The position numbers were made by a program, and so were the translations under genes. A stretch of DNA of 53,128 bases, from assembly GCA_019459485.1 (NCBI GenBank), contig JAIBEZ010000009.1, forward strand, positions 1 to 53,128, read 5' to 3'. Below the pieces are notes generated by a model. The model was not told the origin of the DNA. It did no database searches and saw nothing but the letters and a program-made list of their open reading frames with translations. Positions 9,032 through 17,519 of this stretch are shown piece by piece. The stretch is from Prolixibacteraceae bacterium. Its GTDB lineage: Bacteria; Bacteroidota; Bacteroidia; Bacteroidales; Prolixibacteraceae. The first letter of the stretch is position 1. Each line of letters starts with the position of its first letter.

Positions 9032-11602
9032 ATGAGGCGCAATTCCAATTATGTAATTTTTCTGGTTTTGTTATTTTTGATAGCCTTTACTGCAATCAGC
9101 CAGCCAGCTCCAATAGAACTCCGGAAATCAATCAGCCAGTACGGAATTACCTGGGAGTTCGACAAACCCATGCAAACGGGGCAATTCGTCACCGGCGACT
9201 GGTGGGTAGTTGGACCGGTAACCATTGTAAAAATTACTCCTGAACCCGGACCGGTATCGGTTGATCAATCGAATATCAAAATCAATCACTGGAACGACAC
9301 CAGTCTGAAAACCGATACCGTCCTACGCAACGGCTCGGCCATCGTATTGAAAGCCGGCTACAAGCAAAGTTACGACTCGCGCGCCGGAGCCTTTGATCTC
9401 AGTGGATGCGTGAAACTACCTATGAAACTGGAGTCGAATCGATCACTCATTTCATCGATTAGTAATACTTCACTTCCGGTCGATAATTTCTGCAAAAACA
9501 TTATGTGGGAGGGCGAATACAAATGCCAGAACGTAATGAAAACTGCGGCTGTACTGACTTGTCTCGATGCAGTTCCTCCGTCAGATGCTTTTCGTCCGCC
9601 TTATGTGGGAACTGCCAAACCAATATTTCTTACCCGCGATATTCACTGGGATTTTCTTCCTCAGCTTCAACCGGCAAGCGAAGTTCCGTCGTGGGAAGAA
9701 TTTGAACGCTACTTTCAGCGTCCGTGGATCGACCATTTGATGAGCTGGTCGCAACAGGAACTGGTTCCGAACGAAAACGGACCCAACTATGGGCGCGAAC
9801 ATGCACGGCTGGTTTCCATAGCCAGTTTAATGCTTTGTCTCGATGTTCCTCAAAAGCAAAAGGAAAAACTAACCATCGAACTGATTCAGCGCGGAATTGA
9901 TTTGTACGGAATAGCCATGAATGGCGGCTACTGGAACGAAGGTGGCGGACATTCCAGCGGACGAAAATGGCCCATCCTTTTTGCAAGTATCCTACTCGAA
10001 AATCCGAAACTGGCCGAACTTCCGGAGACAGCCTTTTTTCAGGAAGACACACAAACTTACTACGGAAAAGGCTGGTTCGGGCAAACTGCGCTGTGGCAAA
10101 TGATTATGCATCACGGCAAACGCGACACCTACGAGGAAAAATCGCCCGAGCTATGGGAGAAATGGGACAAAACGTCGGAGGGCTACCGGGTGTGTTGCAA
10201 TGCGGTTGCGTGGACCGGAACCGCGCTGGCGGCTCGTTACATGAAAGCCATCAAGCTTTGGGGGCACGATGCGCACTTCGATTACATTGAGCGCTGGATG
10301 CGCGAAGACGATCCGTACCAGGAAGAGCGCGGAAATCGCAAAAGGCCAGACGGCGAAACCAAAACTTTCGACCCGTTTGTAACTGCCATGTGGAAAGCCC
10401 ACCGAAAAAATGCCCCTGAACAGGAAATGTCGGGCATCCACCGAAAATGGGTTTGGCAGGGAAACAAAGGAGTTTGGGTACCTAACGGGAAAAACATCGG
10501 TTTGGCTCAACTGATCATCGAAAACATCCAAAAAGAAACCATCGTCAAAGCAGAGCAATTGATGAAAGAAAGTCCGGTTACGGTAGCCGATTCATCCTGC
10601 AAACGCAGTGCAGGTGGCAAAAATGATTTTTACTCGGAAGGCGACTACTGGTGGCCCGATCCGGCCAATCCAACCGGACCATACATTCAAAAAGACGGGC
10701 AAACCAATCCGGAAAATTTCGTTGCCCATCGGTTGGCGATGATCCGGTTGAGCGAGATTTCTGCTACGCTGACTTCGGCTTGGCTGATAACCGGGAAACA
10801 AAAATATGCCGATCAGGTTTTGAAGCACCTCAACGCATGGTTTGTTGCTCCGGAAACGCGCATGAATCCGAATATGCTTTATGCACAGGCCATTTGGGGC
10901 AGGTTCACCGGTCGGGGAATCGGGTTGATCGATGCCTATCATTTTGTGGAAGTCGTTCGTTCGGTCAAAGTGCTGGAATCCAACAAAGGGCTATCTCCTG
11001 AACAGCTTCAACCGGTAAAAGCTTGGTTTAGCGATTTCCTAAACTGGATGACTACCCATCAATACGGCATTGATGAAATGAATGCCAAAAACAATCATGG
11101 AACCTGCTGGGCGGTAACGGCGGCGGCAATGGCCGATCTGACCGGAAATAAAGAAGTCCTCGAAATGTGTACAGATCGGTTCAAAACAGTGTTCCTTCCA
11201 GCTCAAATGGCCGATGACGGCAGTTTTCCGCAGGAATTGAGACGCACCAAACCTTACGGCTATTCGTTGTTCAACATCGATGCCATGTGCAACCTGGCCG
11301 AGATATTGTCCACTCCGGAAAATAACTTATGGGAATTTCAGACTCCTGACGGAAAATCCCTGAAAAAAGGAATGGAATACATTTATCCTTTCATCGCCGA
11401 TAAATCGAAATGGCCGTTTGCCAAAGACATTTACATCTGGGACGAATGGCCGGTGCGCCAGTCGTCACTTCTGTTTGCAGGATTGGCGTATCAAAATCAG
11501 GAATACATCAACACCTTTTTGCGTTTGCCTGCCAACCCGACTCATCCTGAAGTGATTCGAAATGTTCCGGTCAGGCACCCGGTAATTTGGCTGGTGAAAT
11601 AA
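9032..11602 (+). CDS. Two-module protein: unknown N-terminal domain plus alginate-lyase (PF05426) domain
   Basis: Secreted protein of 856 residues with a signal peptide (about 24 residues). Residues about 25-500 form a module I cannot assign. It starts with beta-strand-like ITWEFDKPMQTGQFV and later has the helical stretch GPNYGREHARLVSIASLML and GGYWNEGGGHSSGRKWP. Residues about 505-856 match the alginate_lyase family PF05426 (PL5/PL38-type alpha-barrel): KRSAGGKNDFYSEGDYWWP at 524-542, NPENFVAHR, and KNNHGTCW with His689 in the catalytic Asn-His position. Such enzymes act on mannuronan or glucuronan. A full-size second module fused ahead of this domain is unusual and may be a separate enzyme. 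The gene follows the lyase at 7147-9018 after 13 nt. Confidence 0.72.
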   Translation: MRRNSNYVIFLVLLFLIAFTAISQPAPIELRKSISQYGITWEFDKPMQTGQFVTGDWWVVGPVTIVKITPEPGPVSVDQSNIKINHWNDTSLKTDTVLRNGSAIVLKAGYKQSYDSRAGAFDLSGCVKLPMKLESNRSLISSISNTSLPVDNFCKNIMWEGEYKCQNVMKTAAVLTCLDAVPPSDAFRPPYVGTAKPIFLTRDIHWDFLPQLQPASEVPSWEEFERYFQRPWIDHLMSWSQQELVPNENGPNYGREHARLVSIASLMLCLDVPQKQKEKLTIELIQRGIDLYGIAMNGGYWNEGGGHSSGRKWPILFASILLENPKLAELPETAFFQEDTQTYYGKGWFGQTALWQMIMHHGKRDTYEEKSPELWEKWDKTSEGYRVCCNAVAWTGTALAARYMKAIKLWGHDAHFDYIERWMREDDPYQEERGNRKRPDGETKTFDPFVTAMWKAHRKNAPEQEMSGIHRKWVWQGNKGVWVPNGKNIGLAQLIIENIQKETIVKAEQLMKESPVTVADSSCKRSAGGKNDFYSEGDYWWPDPANPTGPYIQKDGQTNPENFVAHRLAMIRLSEISATLTSAWLITGKQKYADQVLKHLNAWFVAPETRMNPNMLYAQAIWGRFTGRGIGLIDAYHFVEVVRSVKVLESNKGLSPEQLQPVKAWFSDFLNWMTTHQYGIDEMNAKNNHGTCWAVTAAAMADLTGNKEVLEMCTDRFKTVFLPAQMADDGSFPQELRRTKPYGYSLFNIDAMCNLAEILSTPENNLWEFQTPDGKSLKKGMEYIYPFIADKSKWPFAKDIYIWDEWPVRQSSLLFAGLAYQNQEYINTFLRLPANPTHPEVIRNVPVRHPVIWLVK

Positions 11603-11635
11603 AAAAGATCAGACAAATCAAAAATAAAAACGATG

Positions 11636-11652
11636 TTGCTGTATGCGCCGCA
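11636..11652 (+). promoter_or_regulatory. Half copy of the GGCGCAT element
   Basis: TTGCTGTATGCGCCGCA matches the gene-proximal arm of the 50-nt element seen at 3362-3410, including the flanking bases, but no partner GGCGCAT arm lies upstream. It ends 42 nt before the next start codon, similar to the spacing at copy A. The short gap (11603-11694) suggests the following gene has its own leader. Confidence 0.45.
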
Positions 11653-11694
11653 TAACAATTCGGAGAGTTGTAACAAAAACCTAAACCCGTAAAT

Positions 11695-14418
11695 ATGAAA
11701 TCCAATTTTAAAATTATTCTGCCAACATTATTGATGTGTTTCCTGATCTGGGCTTCAAAAATTCAAGCTCAGAATCCGCACATTCTGGTCAGTTCGTCCG
11801 ACAAACAAACGGTGCTGAAAAAGATAGAAAATCAAGCATGGGCAAAGTCCATCTATTCTGAAATGGAGAAAGAAGTTGCGCCGTATGCTGATCGCCATCA
11901 GACGGATCCGCAATGGATTTTGAGTCGATACCTGATGAACCGCGTTCCGGAGAAACGATTTACACGGGTTTATTCTGATGATGGAGGCCAACGATTGGTC
12001 AAATGGGAAGGCGATGCTCCTGTGCCAACGGTTCGGGTAAATACCTACCTACGAACTCCAATTACCGAAAAGGGAACATCGTACCGGAAACCAACCATCG
12101 AAGAACTGATTCCGAACGATACCGCAAAACTAATGAATCTGTTTAATCCGGAAACCAACCAAAAGGAATGGACCGATCCGCATGCATACATCACCTCAAT
12201 TAACGGAGAAATCAATCAATTGGCGCTTGATGCGGCCATTCTTTTCTGGTTGACGGGTGACGATAAATACGCAAAATTTGCTTCTGATATTCTTGATCAG
12301 TGGGCTAAAGGCGCCTATTACCAGGAACCGATCATCGGGCCTTGCCGCACCGGATTTCTGGACATGCAAACGCTGGGCGACCGGTCGTACCTTCCGCTGA
12401 TTCTGGCCTACGATTTCCTGAAACCCTACATGCAGCAGCAAAATTACGAGCTTCACTGGTACGAAACGGTGTTTGAAAAATTCGCCTCCACGCTGGCATT
12501 TCGTGGTTTTTGGAACAACAACTGGTACGCAGCCGAAAGTTCGACACTGACTTTTGCCGCGTTGAGTCTGGAAAACAAGCAAAAGCGCGATTATTACCTC
12601 CAGTTTATTCTGACGAAAGACACCATTAACGGCGGATGCGGACAACTTGCTTTCCCCTCAACCGTTGAAAAATGGCTGACACACGACGGCCATTGGAAAG
12701 AACCCGGCGGGTACCACAATTTCCCGGTGGGCAATCTGCTCGTTTCTGCGCTTGCGCTCGAAAAGAACGGGTACGATATTTTTCAGAAATTTCCGGCATT
12801 GTTCCGGGCATCTTACGCCATGCTAAAATATTCGTTTCCGAACCTTACCGTCGGCGCTTTTGGCGATACCGGACGGGCTTCGCAAAGTGCAGAATCGCTC
12901 GAAATTGGTCTGGTCGGAGCGGTCAAATACAATCAACCTGAATTGCCAGAAATGCTGGCTTCGATGAAAAAACTGATTGATGGCGGAATATACACCCGCG
13001 AAAAATCCGGTTATTTAGGATTATTGTGTTTCCTTCCTGAAATTCAGGAGGCGAAAACCGATTACCATTGGCCACGCACAGGAACGCTCGATTTTGCCAA
13101 ATTATTTGTTCAACGAAATGGAACCGACCCGAAAACCGGGTTGATGGTTGGCGTGCAGGGCGCCACTTACAACCATAACCATTGCAACGGAATGGCGATG
13201 GAATTGTACGGAATTGGCGAAGTTTGGGGCGTTGATGCCGGAACCGGACCCAACTACGAACATCCGCTGCACCGCAATTATTACAGTCAGTGGGCTGCAC
13301 ACAATACCGTAGTTGCCGCCGGAATGTCGAGTTCGGTGCCTTTCAGCGGATCAGCCGGGACGAAACAAATTGGCCAGATTGAACTGGCGGCCATGGAGCC
13401 CATGCCTGATGAAACGGCCATTTCTCCCAATTATTCGTTCACCGATACCCGCTACTTGGATAAATCGACCAACACCAACCAGTCACGCACTTTGGGAATT
13501 GTGCGCACTTCTGAGAAAACAGGCTATTACGTGGATATTTACAGATCGGATAATTCGATCAGCAACGATTACGTGTATCACAACATTGGTGATGCGGTTA
13601 CTTTCCTGAATGAAAAGCGCGAGCCGCTGAAAACAGTTGAGGCAAAATATCCGGTTACGGAAAAAGATTATGCGGGATTTCGCTTTTATACCGAAGTGAA
13701 GAAACTGGAGAAATTTCCGGAAAACCTGATTGCCCGTTTTTCGATCAAGGACGAAAATTCCAAAGACCTGTTTATGCAGGCTTTAATTGCCGGAAACGAT
13801 AATCGTGACTTCTATCAAGCCATGTCACTCAAAACAAAAACTGCCGGAAAACAATACAATGGCAAACCACTCCCTGTTTTTACTATTCGCACTGAAACCG
13901 AAGCAAAAAGCCATCCTTTTGTGGTAGTTTTTGAGCCTTATCAGGGTGAAAAAGGAAACACAGTTGAACGCATTTCTGTTGATAAACGAACCGATAGCGA
14001 TGTTTTTACTGCACTCACGGTTTATTGCAAAGGCGACTTGAAGCAGCAAATTTTTCAGTCGGTTGATCCAAATAAAAAATTCACTTCAGGAACAGGAAAT
14101 TTCACCGGATATTACGGAATTACAAGTTTTGAAGGTGAAAAACTCACCTCGATTTATTTGGGAAAAGGAAGTGAAATTTCACATTCGGGTTATTCCTTAA
14201 AATCAAAAAATCCGGATGGTTCTGCCAACCTGACGATAAACGGCAAGAATTTGCTTGTTTCGTGCAATCAGGAGACTGAAGTTGGATTGCCTCTAACTGC
14301 AAAAAAAGTCTGGCTGAAGCAAGGTTCCATTCGCAAAGAACTTCCGGTTTCAATGTCAGGAAAAAGAATTTTGGCGACTGTTCCGGCTGTTGAAAACGGA
14401 GAAATTGTGCTGGAATAG
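11695..14418 (+). CDS. Large heparinase II/III-type lyase-like protein
   Basis: Secreted protein of 907 residues (signal peptide ending near KIQAQ, residue 26). The first 480 residues look like an alpha-toroid, with DFLKPYM, FRGFWNNNWYAAES and HDGHWKEPGGYHNFPVG. The central beta-sandwich carries YNHNHCNGMAMELYG with His494 and His496, the place of the heparinase II/III NH.H.D motif; Asn498 replaces the Asp seen in the two shorter lyases. AAHNTVV follows, as in this superfamily (the AHN block of heparinase II). An additional 250 residues of beta structure close the protein. The length and the Asn suggest a family different from the 620-residue pair. Substrate unknown; a uronate polymer is expected from context. 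Confidence 0.7.
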   Translation: MKSNFKIILPTLLMCFLIWASKIQAQNPHILVSSSDKQTVLKKIENQAWAKSIYSEMEKEVAPYADRHQTDPQWILSRYLMNRVPEKRFTRVYSDDGGQRLVKWEGDAPVPTVRVNTYLRTPITEKGTSYRKPTIEELIPNDTAKLMNLFNPETNQKEWTDPHAYITSINGEINQLALDAAILFWLTGDDKYAKFASDILDQWAKGAYYQEPIIGPCRTGFLDMQTLGDRSYLPLILAYDFLKPYMQQQNYELHWYETVFEKFASTLAFRGFWNNNWYAAESSTLTFAALSLENKQKRDYYLQFILTKDTINGGCGQLAFPSTVEKWLTHDGHWKEPGGYHNFPVGNLLVSALALEKNGYDIFQKFPALFRASYAMLKYSFPNLTVGAFGDTGRASQSAESLEIGLVGAVKYNQPELPEMLASMKKLIDGGIYTREKSGYLGLLCFLPEIQEAKTDYHWPRTGTLDFAKLFVQRNGTDPKTGLMVGVQGATYNHNHCNGMAMELYGIGEVWGVDAGTGPNYEHPLHRNYYSQWAAHNTVVAAGMSSSVPFSGSAGTKQIGQIELAAMEPMPDETAISPNYSFTDTRYLDKSTNTNQSRTLGIVRTSEKTGYYVDIYRSDNSISNDYVYHNIGDAVTFLNEKREPLKTVEAKYPVTEKDYAGFRFYTEVKKLEKFPENLIARFSIKDENSKDLFMQALIAGNDNRDFYQAMSLKTKTAGKQYNGKPLPVFTIRTETEAKSHPFVVVFEPYQGEKGNTVERISVDKRTDSDVFTALTVYCKGDLKQQIFQSVDPNKKFTSGTGNFTGYYGITSFEGEKLTSIYLGKGSEISHSGYSLKSKNPDGSANLTINGKNLLVSCNQETEVGLPLTAKKVWLKQGSIRKELPVSMSGKRILATVPAVENGEIVLE

Positions 14419-14432
14419 TTGTATGTGATATT

Positions 14433-14459
14433 GAGCGGGTGACTTTAAGTCACCCACTC
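14433..14459. repeat. Palindromic hairpin after the large lyase gene
   Basis: GAGCGGGTGACTT and AAGTCACCCACTC form a near-perfect hairpin with a 1-nt centre, 14 nt after the stop codon at 14418. There is no T tract, so it may be a transcript-stabilising or REP-like palindrome rather than a standard terminator. The rest of 14460-14605 shows nothing I recognise. Confidence 0.5.
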
Positions 14460-14605
14460 GATAAAGCACTGATATTAAGAATATTACATGGATCACGCAA
14501 AATTCCTACTTTAGATTATCAGGATAAACAGAACCGGCACTTCAGATTATCATGTATTTTTGGCTTTTAAAATTTCGTTAAACAAGAGAACCAACAATCA
14601 ATTGT

Positions 14606-15871
14606 ATGAAACCATTTCTAAAAAAATCACTTTTCGCAATCACTTTTCAACTCTTGGTCGCTTCGCTGCTGTTTTCACAGACCAACGAAAGTTGGCAAGC
14701 CTCAAAAGAAACCGTCGAACGGCTATCGAAAAACCAGACCGAATTCAATTATTACGAAGAAAAAGTTCCGGCTTATACCTTGCCTGATGCGCTGACGACC
14801 ATAAAAGGTCAGAAAATAACAAGCAAAAAAGAATGGGAGAAGCTACGTCGCCCCGAATTGCTGGAACTTTTCACTACACAGGTTTACGGACGTGTTCCGA
14901 ATACACCTTATAAAACCGAATTCAAAATCATCAAGGAAGACCCCAATGCCATGAATGGTACGGCGACTCTGAAACTGGTTGACATTATCATTTCAGCAAA
15001 TGCAAAATCATTGACCATCCATCTGGGACTTTTCACTCCGAACAAAATCAAACAACCCGTCCCGGCTTTTCTGCTGGTTTGCAACCGTCCGCCTGCTGAA
15101 AACATTGATTTCACCCGCGAAAAGAAAAGCGAGTTCTGGCCCGCCGAGGAAGTGATTGCGCGCGGTTATGCAGTGGCCGCTTTTTACAATGGCGATGTGG
15201 ATCCCGACAAGCACGACGATTTTCAGGATGGAATTCATGCACTGCTCGATACCAAACGGAATGCCGAATCATGGGGAACGTTGGCCGCCTGGGCCTGGGG
15301 TGCCAGCCGTTGTTTAGATTATTTGGAGACTGATAAAGCTATTGCTGCCGATAAAGTTGCGGTGATTGGTCATTCGCGCGGAGGAAAAACAGCTTTATGG
15401 GCAGGCGCAACAGATGAGCGTTTTGCGATGATTTGCAGCAACGAAGCCGGTTGCGGAGGTACTTCGCTGGCCCGCCGAAAATATGGCGAATCCATTGACC
15501 GGATTAACAAAGCTTTTCCTCACTGGTTTTGCACCAATTACAAAAATTACAGTAACCGCGAAAACGAAATGCCATTCGACATGCACCAATTGATGGCTTT
15601 GATTGCACCCCGCGCACTCTACGTTGCTGCTGCCTCCGATGATTTGTGGGCCGACCCAAAAGGACAGTATCTGGCACTTTACCACTCACTCCCTGCCTAT
15701 CAGCTTTACGACAAAAACACACGTTTGCCCGAAGCCATGCCTCCGCTCAATACGCCTGTCAGAAATGGACAGGTTGCCTACCATGTTCGCGACGGTGCTC
15801 ACAACCTGACGTTGAAAGACTGGAATTTTTACATGGATCACGCGGATGTGGTGCTGAAAAAGGGGAAATAG
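14606..15871 (+). CDS. CE15 glucuronoyl esterase-like alpha/beta hydrolase
   Basis: Secreted esterase (signal peptide ending near LLFSQ, residue 25) of carbohydrate esterase family 15, which cleaves esters of glucuronic acid carboxyl groups. The nucleophile motif GHSRGGK has Ser257. The family segment CSNEAGCGGTSLARRKYGE follows, with Glu280 as a candidate acid. The C-terminal DGAHNLT holds the candidate catalytic His. MALIAPRALYVAAASDD is the usual strand before the second acid position. Length (421) is normal. The gene fits a locus whose substrate contains glucuronate, either as methyl ester or as a link to another chain. It precedes the rhamnosidase gene by 92 nt. Confidence 0.85.
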   Translation: MKPFLKKSLFAITFQLLVASLLFSQTNESWQASKETVERLSKNQTEFNYYEEKVPAYTLPDALTTIKGQKITSKKEWEKLRRPELLELFTTQVYGRVPNTPYKTEFKIIKEDPNAMNGTATLKLVDIIISANAKSLTIHLGLFTPNKIKQPVPAFLLVCNRPPAENIDFTREKKSEFWPAEEVIARGYAVAAFYNGDVDPDKHDDFQDGIHALLDTKRNAESWGTLAAWAWGASRCLDYLETDKAIAADKVAVIGHSRGGKTALWAGATDERFAMICSNEAGCGGTSLARRKYGESIDRINKAFPHWFCTNYKNYSNRENEMPFDMHQLMALIAPRALYVAAASDDLWADPKGQYLALYHSLPAYQLYDKNTRLPEAMPPLNTPVRNGQVAYHVRDGAHNLTLKDWNFYMDHADVVLKKGK

Positions 15872-15875
15872 AGGG

Positions 15876-15910
15876 AAGTCCGAAGACGGGAAACGGGAGA
15901 CGGGAGACAG
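15876..15910. repeat. Degenerate heptamer array (AAGACGG type)
   Basis: Five consecutive heptamers, AAGTCCG, AAGACGG, GAAACGG, GAGACGG and GAGACAG, fill the gap between the CE15 stop and the GH145 start. The unit resembles GAGACCG in the array inside the GH2 gene at 22352-22393. Confidence 0.75.
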
Positions 15911-15963
15911 AAGTATCGCTCCATGAGTATCGAAGGGAGTATTCAAATAAATCAATCAACACT

Positions 15964-17339
15964 ATGAACTTTAAAAATCTGTTCCGTCTAAGCTTTTTGC
16001 TACTTGCATTGAGCCTTTCAGAAATTTCAAATGCACAAAACTCCAAGAGTGACGGCTATAAAGGAATCTGGTTTACACTCGGTCAATTTTCTGAATTTGG
16101 CGACAAGTATTCCGGAGGATTAGGCACTTACACGGCAAACCACATCCCGATGACCATTTATGCCCCCGAAGTGAAAAAAACCTTTTTACTTATGGAGGCA
16201 CAACAGCCAAAGACGAAAAGCATTTGCTGATCATGGTTTCGTATTACGACCACCAGAAAAAAGTTGTACCAAAACCTGTGATAGTTTACGACAAGGTTGG
16301 TGTGAACGATCCGCATGATAACGCGTCAATTTCTATCGACGAAAAGGGTTATCTCTGGGTTTTCGTGAGTGGGCGAAATACCAGCCGACCGGGAATTATC
16401 TTTAAAAGTAAAATGCCATACAGTATTGATGGTTTCGAGAAAGTGCTTGAAGATGAAATAACCTATCCGCAACCCTGGTGGATCAACGGAAAAGGATTTT
16501 TACATCTGTTTACCAAATACACCAAAGGCCGCGAATTATACTGGTCAACCAGTCCCGATGGAAAAACCTGGACTCCGGATCAAAAATTAGCCGGAATGGG
16601 AGGCCATTACCAAACAACTAATGTTTGGAACGGGAAGCTTTTTTCTGTTTTTAATTATCACCCTGGCGGAAATGTGGACAAGCGCACCAACCTTTATCTG
16701 GCTCAAACCGACGATAACGGCAAAACATGGAAAACCGTTGATGGCAAAGTGCTGCAAACCCCTTTAACCGATCCTCATTGCGCTGCATTGGTGCGCGATT
16801 ACGAAGCAGAGAAAAAACTGGTTTATATCAACGACCTGAATTTTGATGCAGAGGGCAACCCAATCGTTTTGGCGGTTGTCAGCAACGATTTCCGGCCAGG
16901 ACCGCAGGGTGATCCACGTGAATGGATGATCGCTCACTGGAAAAACGACCAATGGAATTATACCAAAGTTTGCAACTCGACCCACAATTACGACATGGGT
17001 TCGCTGTACGTTGAGGGTAAAGTTTGGCGGATTATTGGTCCAACCGAGGCTGGTCCGCAGAAACTTGGCACCGGAGGAGAAATGGCCCTTTGGGAAAGTT
17101 TGAATGAAGGAAAAAGCTGGAAAAAAGTGCGCAACATCACTCAAAACAGTGTTCGAAACCATTCCTACGCCCGCCGCCCGGTAAATGCTCACCCTGATTT
17201 TTATGCTTTCTGGGCCGATGGAAATGCCGATCAGTTTTCTGAATCGAAACTGTATTTCTGCAATAAAAAAGGCAACAAAGTTAGGGTTTTGCCTTACGAT
17301 ATGACATCGGAATTTGCGAAACCGGAAAGGACAAAATAA
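15964..17339 (+). pseudogene. GH145 alpha-L-rhamnosidase-like propeller, interrupted by a frameshift
   Basis: The first frame (15964-16230) encodes a signal peptide and the start of a propeller, then stops after a missense tail. The rest of the protein continues in the -1 frame to 17339. Joining them at the run of five T at 16183-16187, as if one T were missing, restores VKKTFFTYGGTTAKDEKHLL and gives about 458 residues, the expected length. The sequence (DNASISIDEKGYLWVFVSGRN, SKMPYSIDGFE) resembles GH145 enzymes such as BT3686, which release rhamnose from glucuronate in gum-type glycans. His60 in ANHIP may be the catalytic His of that family. The lesion may be a real mutation, a sequencing error or, less likely, recoding. 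Confidence 0.78.
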
Positions 17340-17379
17340 AATGATTATCCGTTTACTTACCTAATTGCTTTTTGTGGCA

Positions 17380-17466
17380 GTCAAATGTTGTCATTCATAG
17401 TCATTAAATTGTTTTGAAATGACAACTTAATGACTATGAATGACAATTAAATGACTTTTAATGACA
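17380..17466. repeat. Inverted, helically phased GTCATT/AATGAC array
   Basis: GTCA begins at 17380, 17390 and 17400. The inverted AATGAC begins at 17418, 17429, 17439, 17450 and 17460, giving spacings of 11, 10, 11 and 10, so one motif per DNA turn. The 20-mers at 17388-17407 and 17427-17446 are exact inverted repeats. The array lies between the convergent GH145 and CE7 genes and may also act as a two-way terminator. A second array of this kind is at 37957-38043. Confidence 0.75.
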
Positions 17467-17519
17467 TTAGGATATTCAAATTAGAATAATTCCCAAGAAG
17501 GCTGAAGTCTGCCATTTTT

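Noticed and set aside
15876-15910. Heptamer arrays as operators for a single regulator
   Set aside because: The unit sequence differs completely among arrays, so a shared binding protein is unlikely.
16174-16190. Programmed -1 frameshift signal in the GH145 gene
   Set aside because: The codons in phase (AAA AAA ACC TTT TTA) do not form the classical X XXY YYZ slippery heptamer and no family precedent is known; mutation or sequencing error is simpler.
17380-17466. CRISPR array
   Set aside because: Repeat unit is only 6 bp with 4-5 bp fillers and it inverts at the centre; no cas genes are near.
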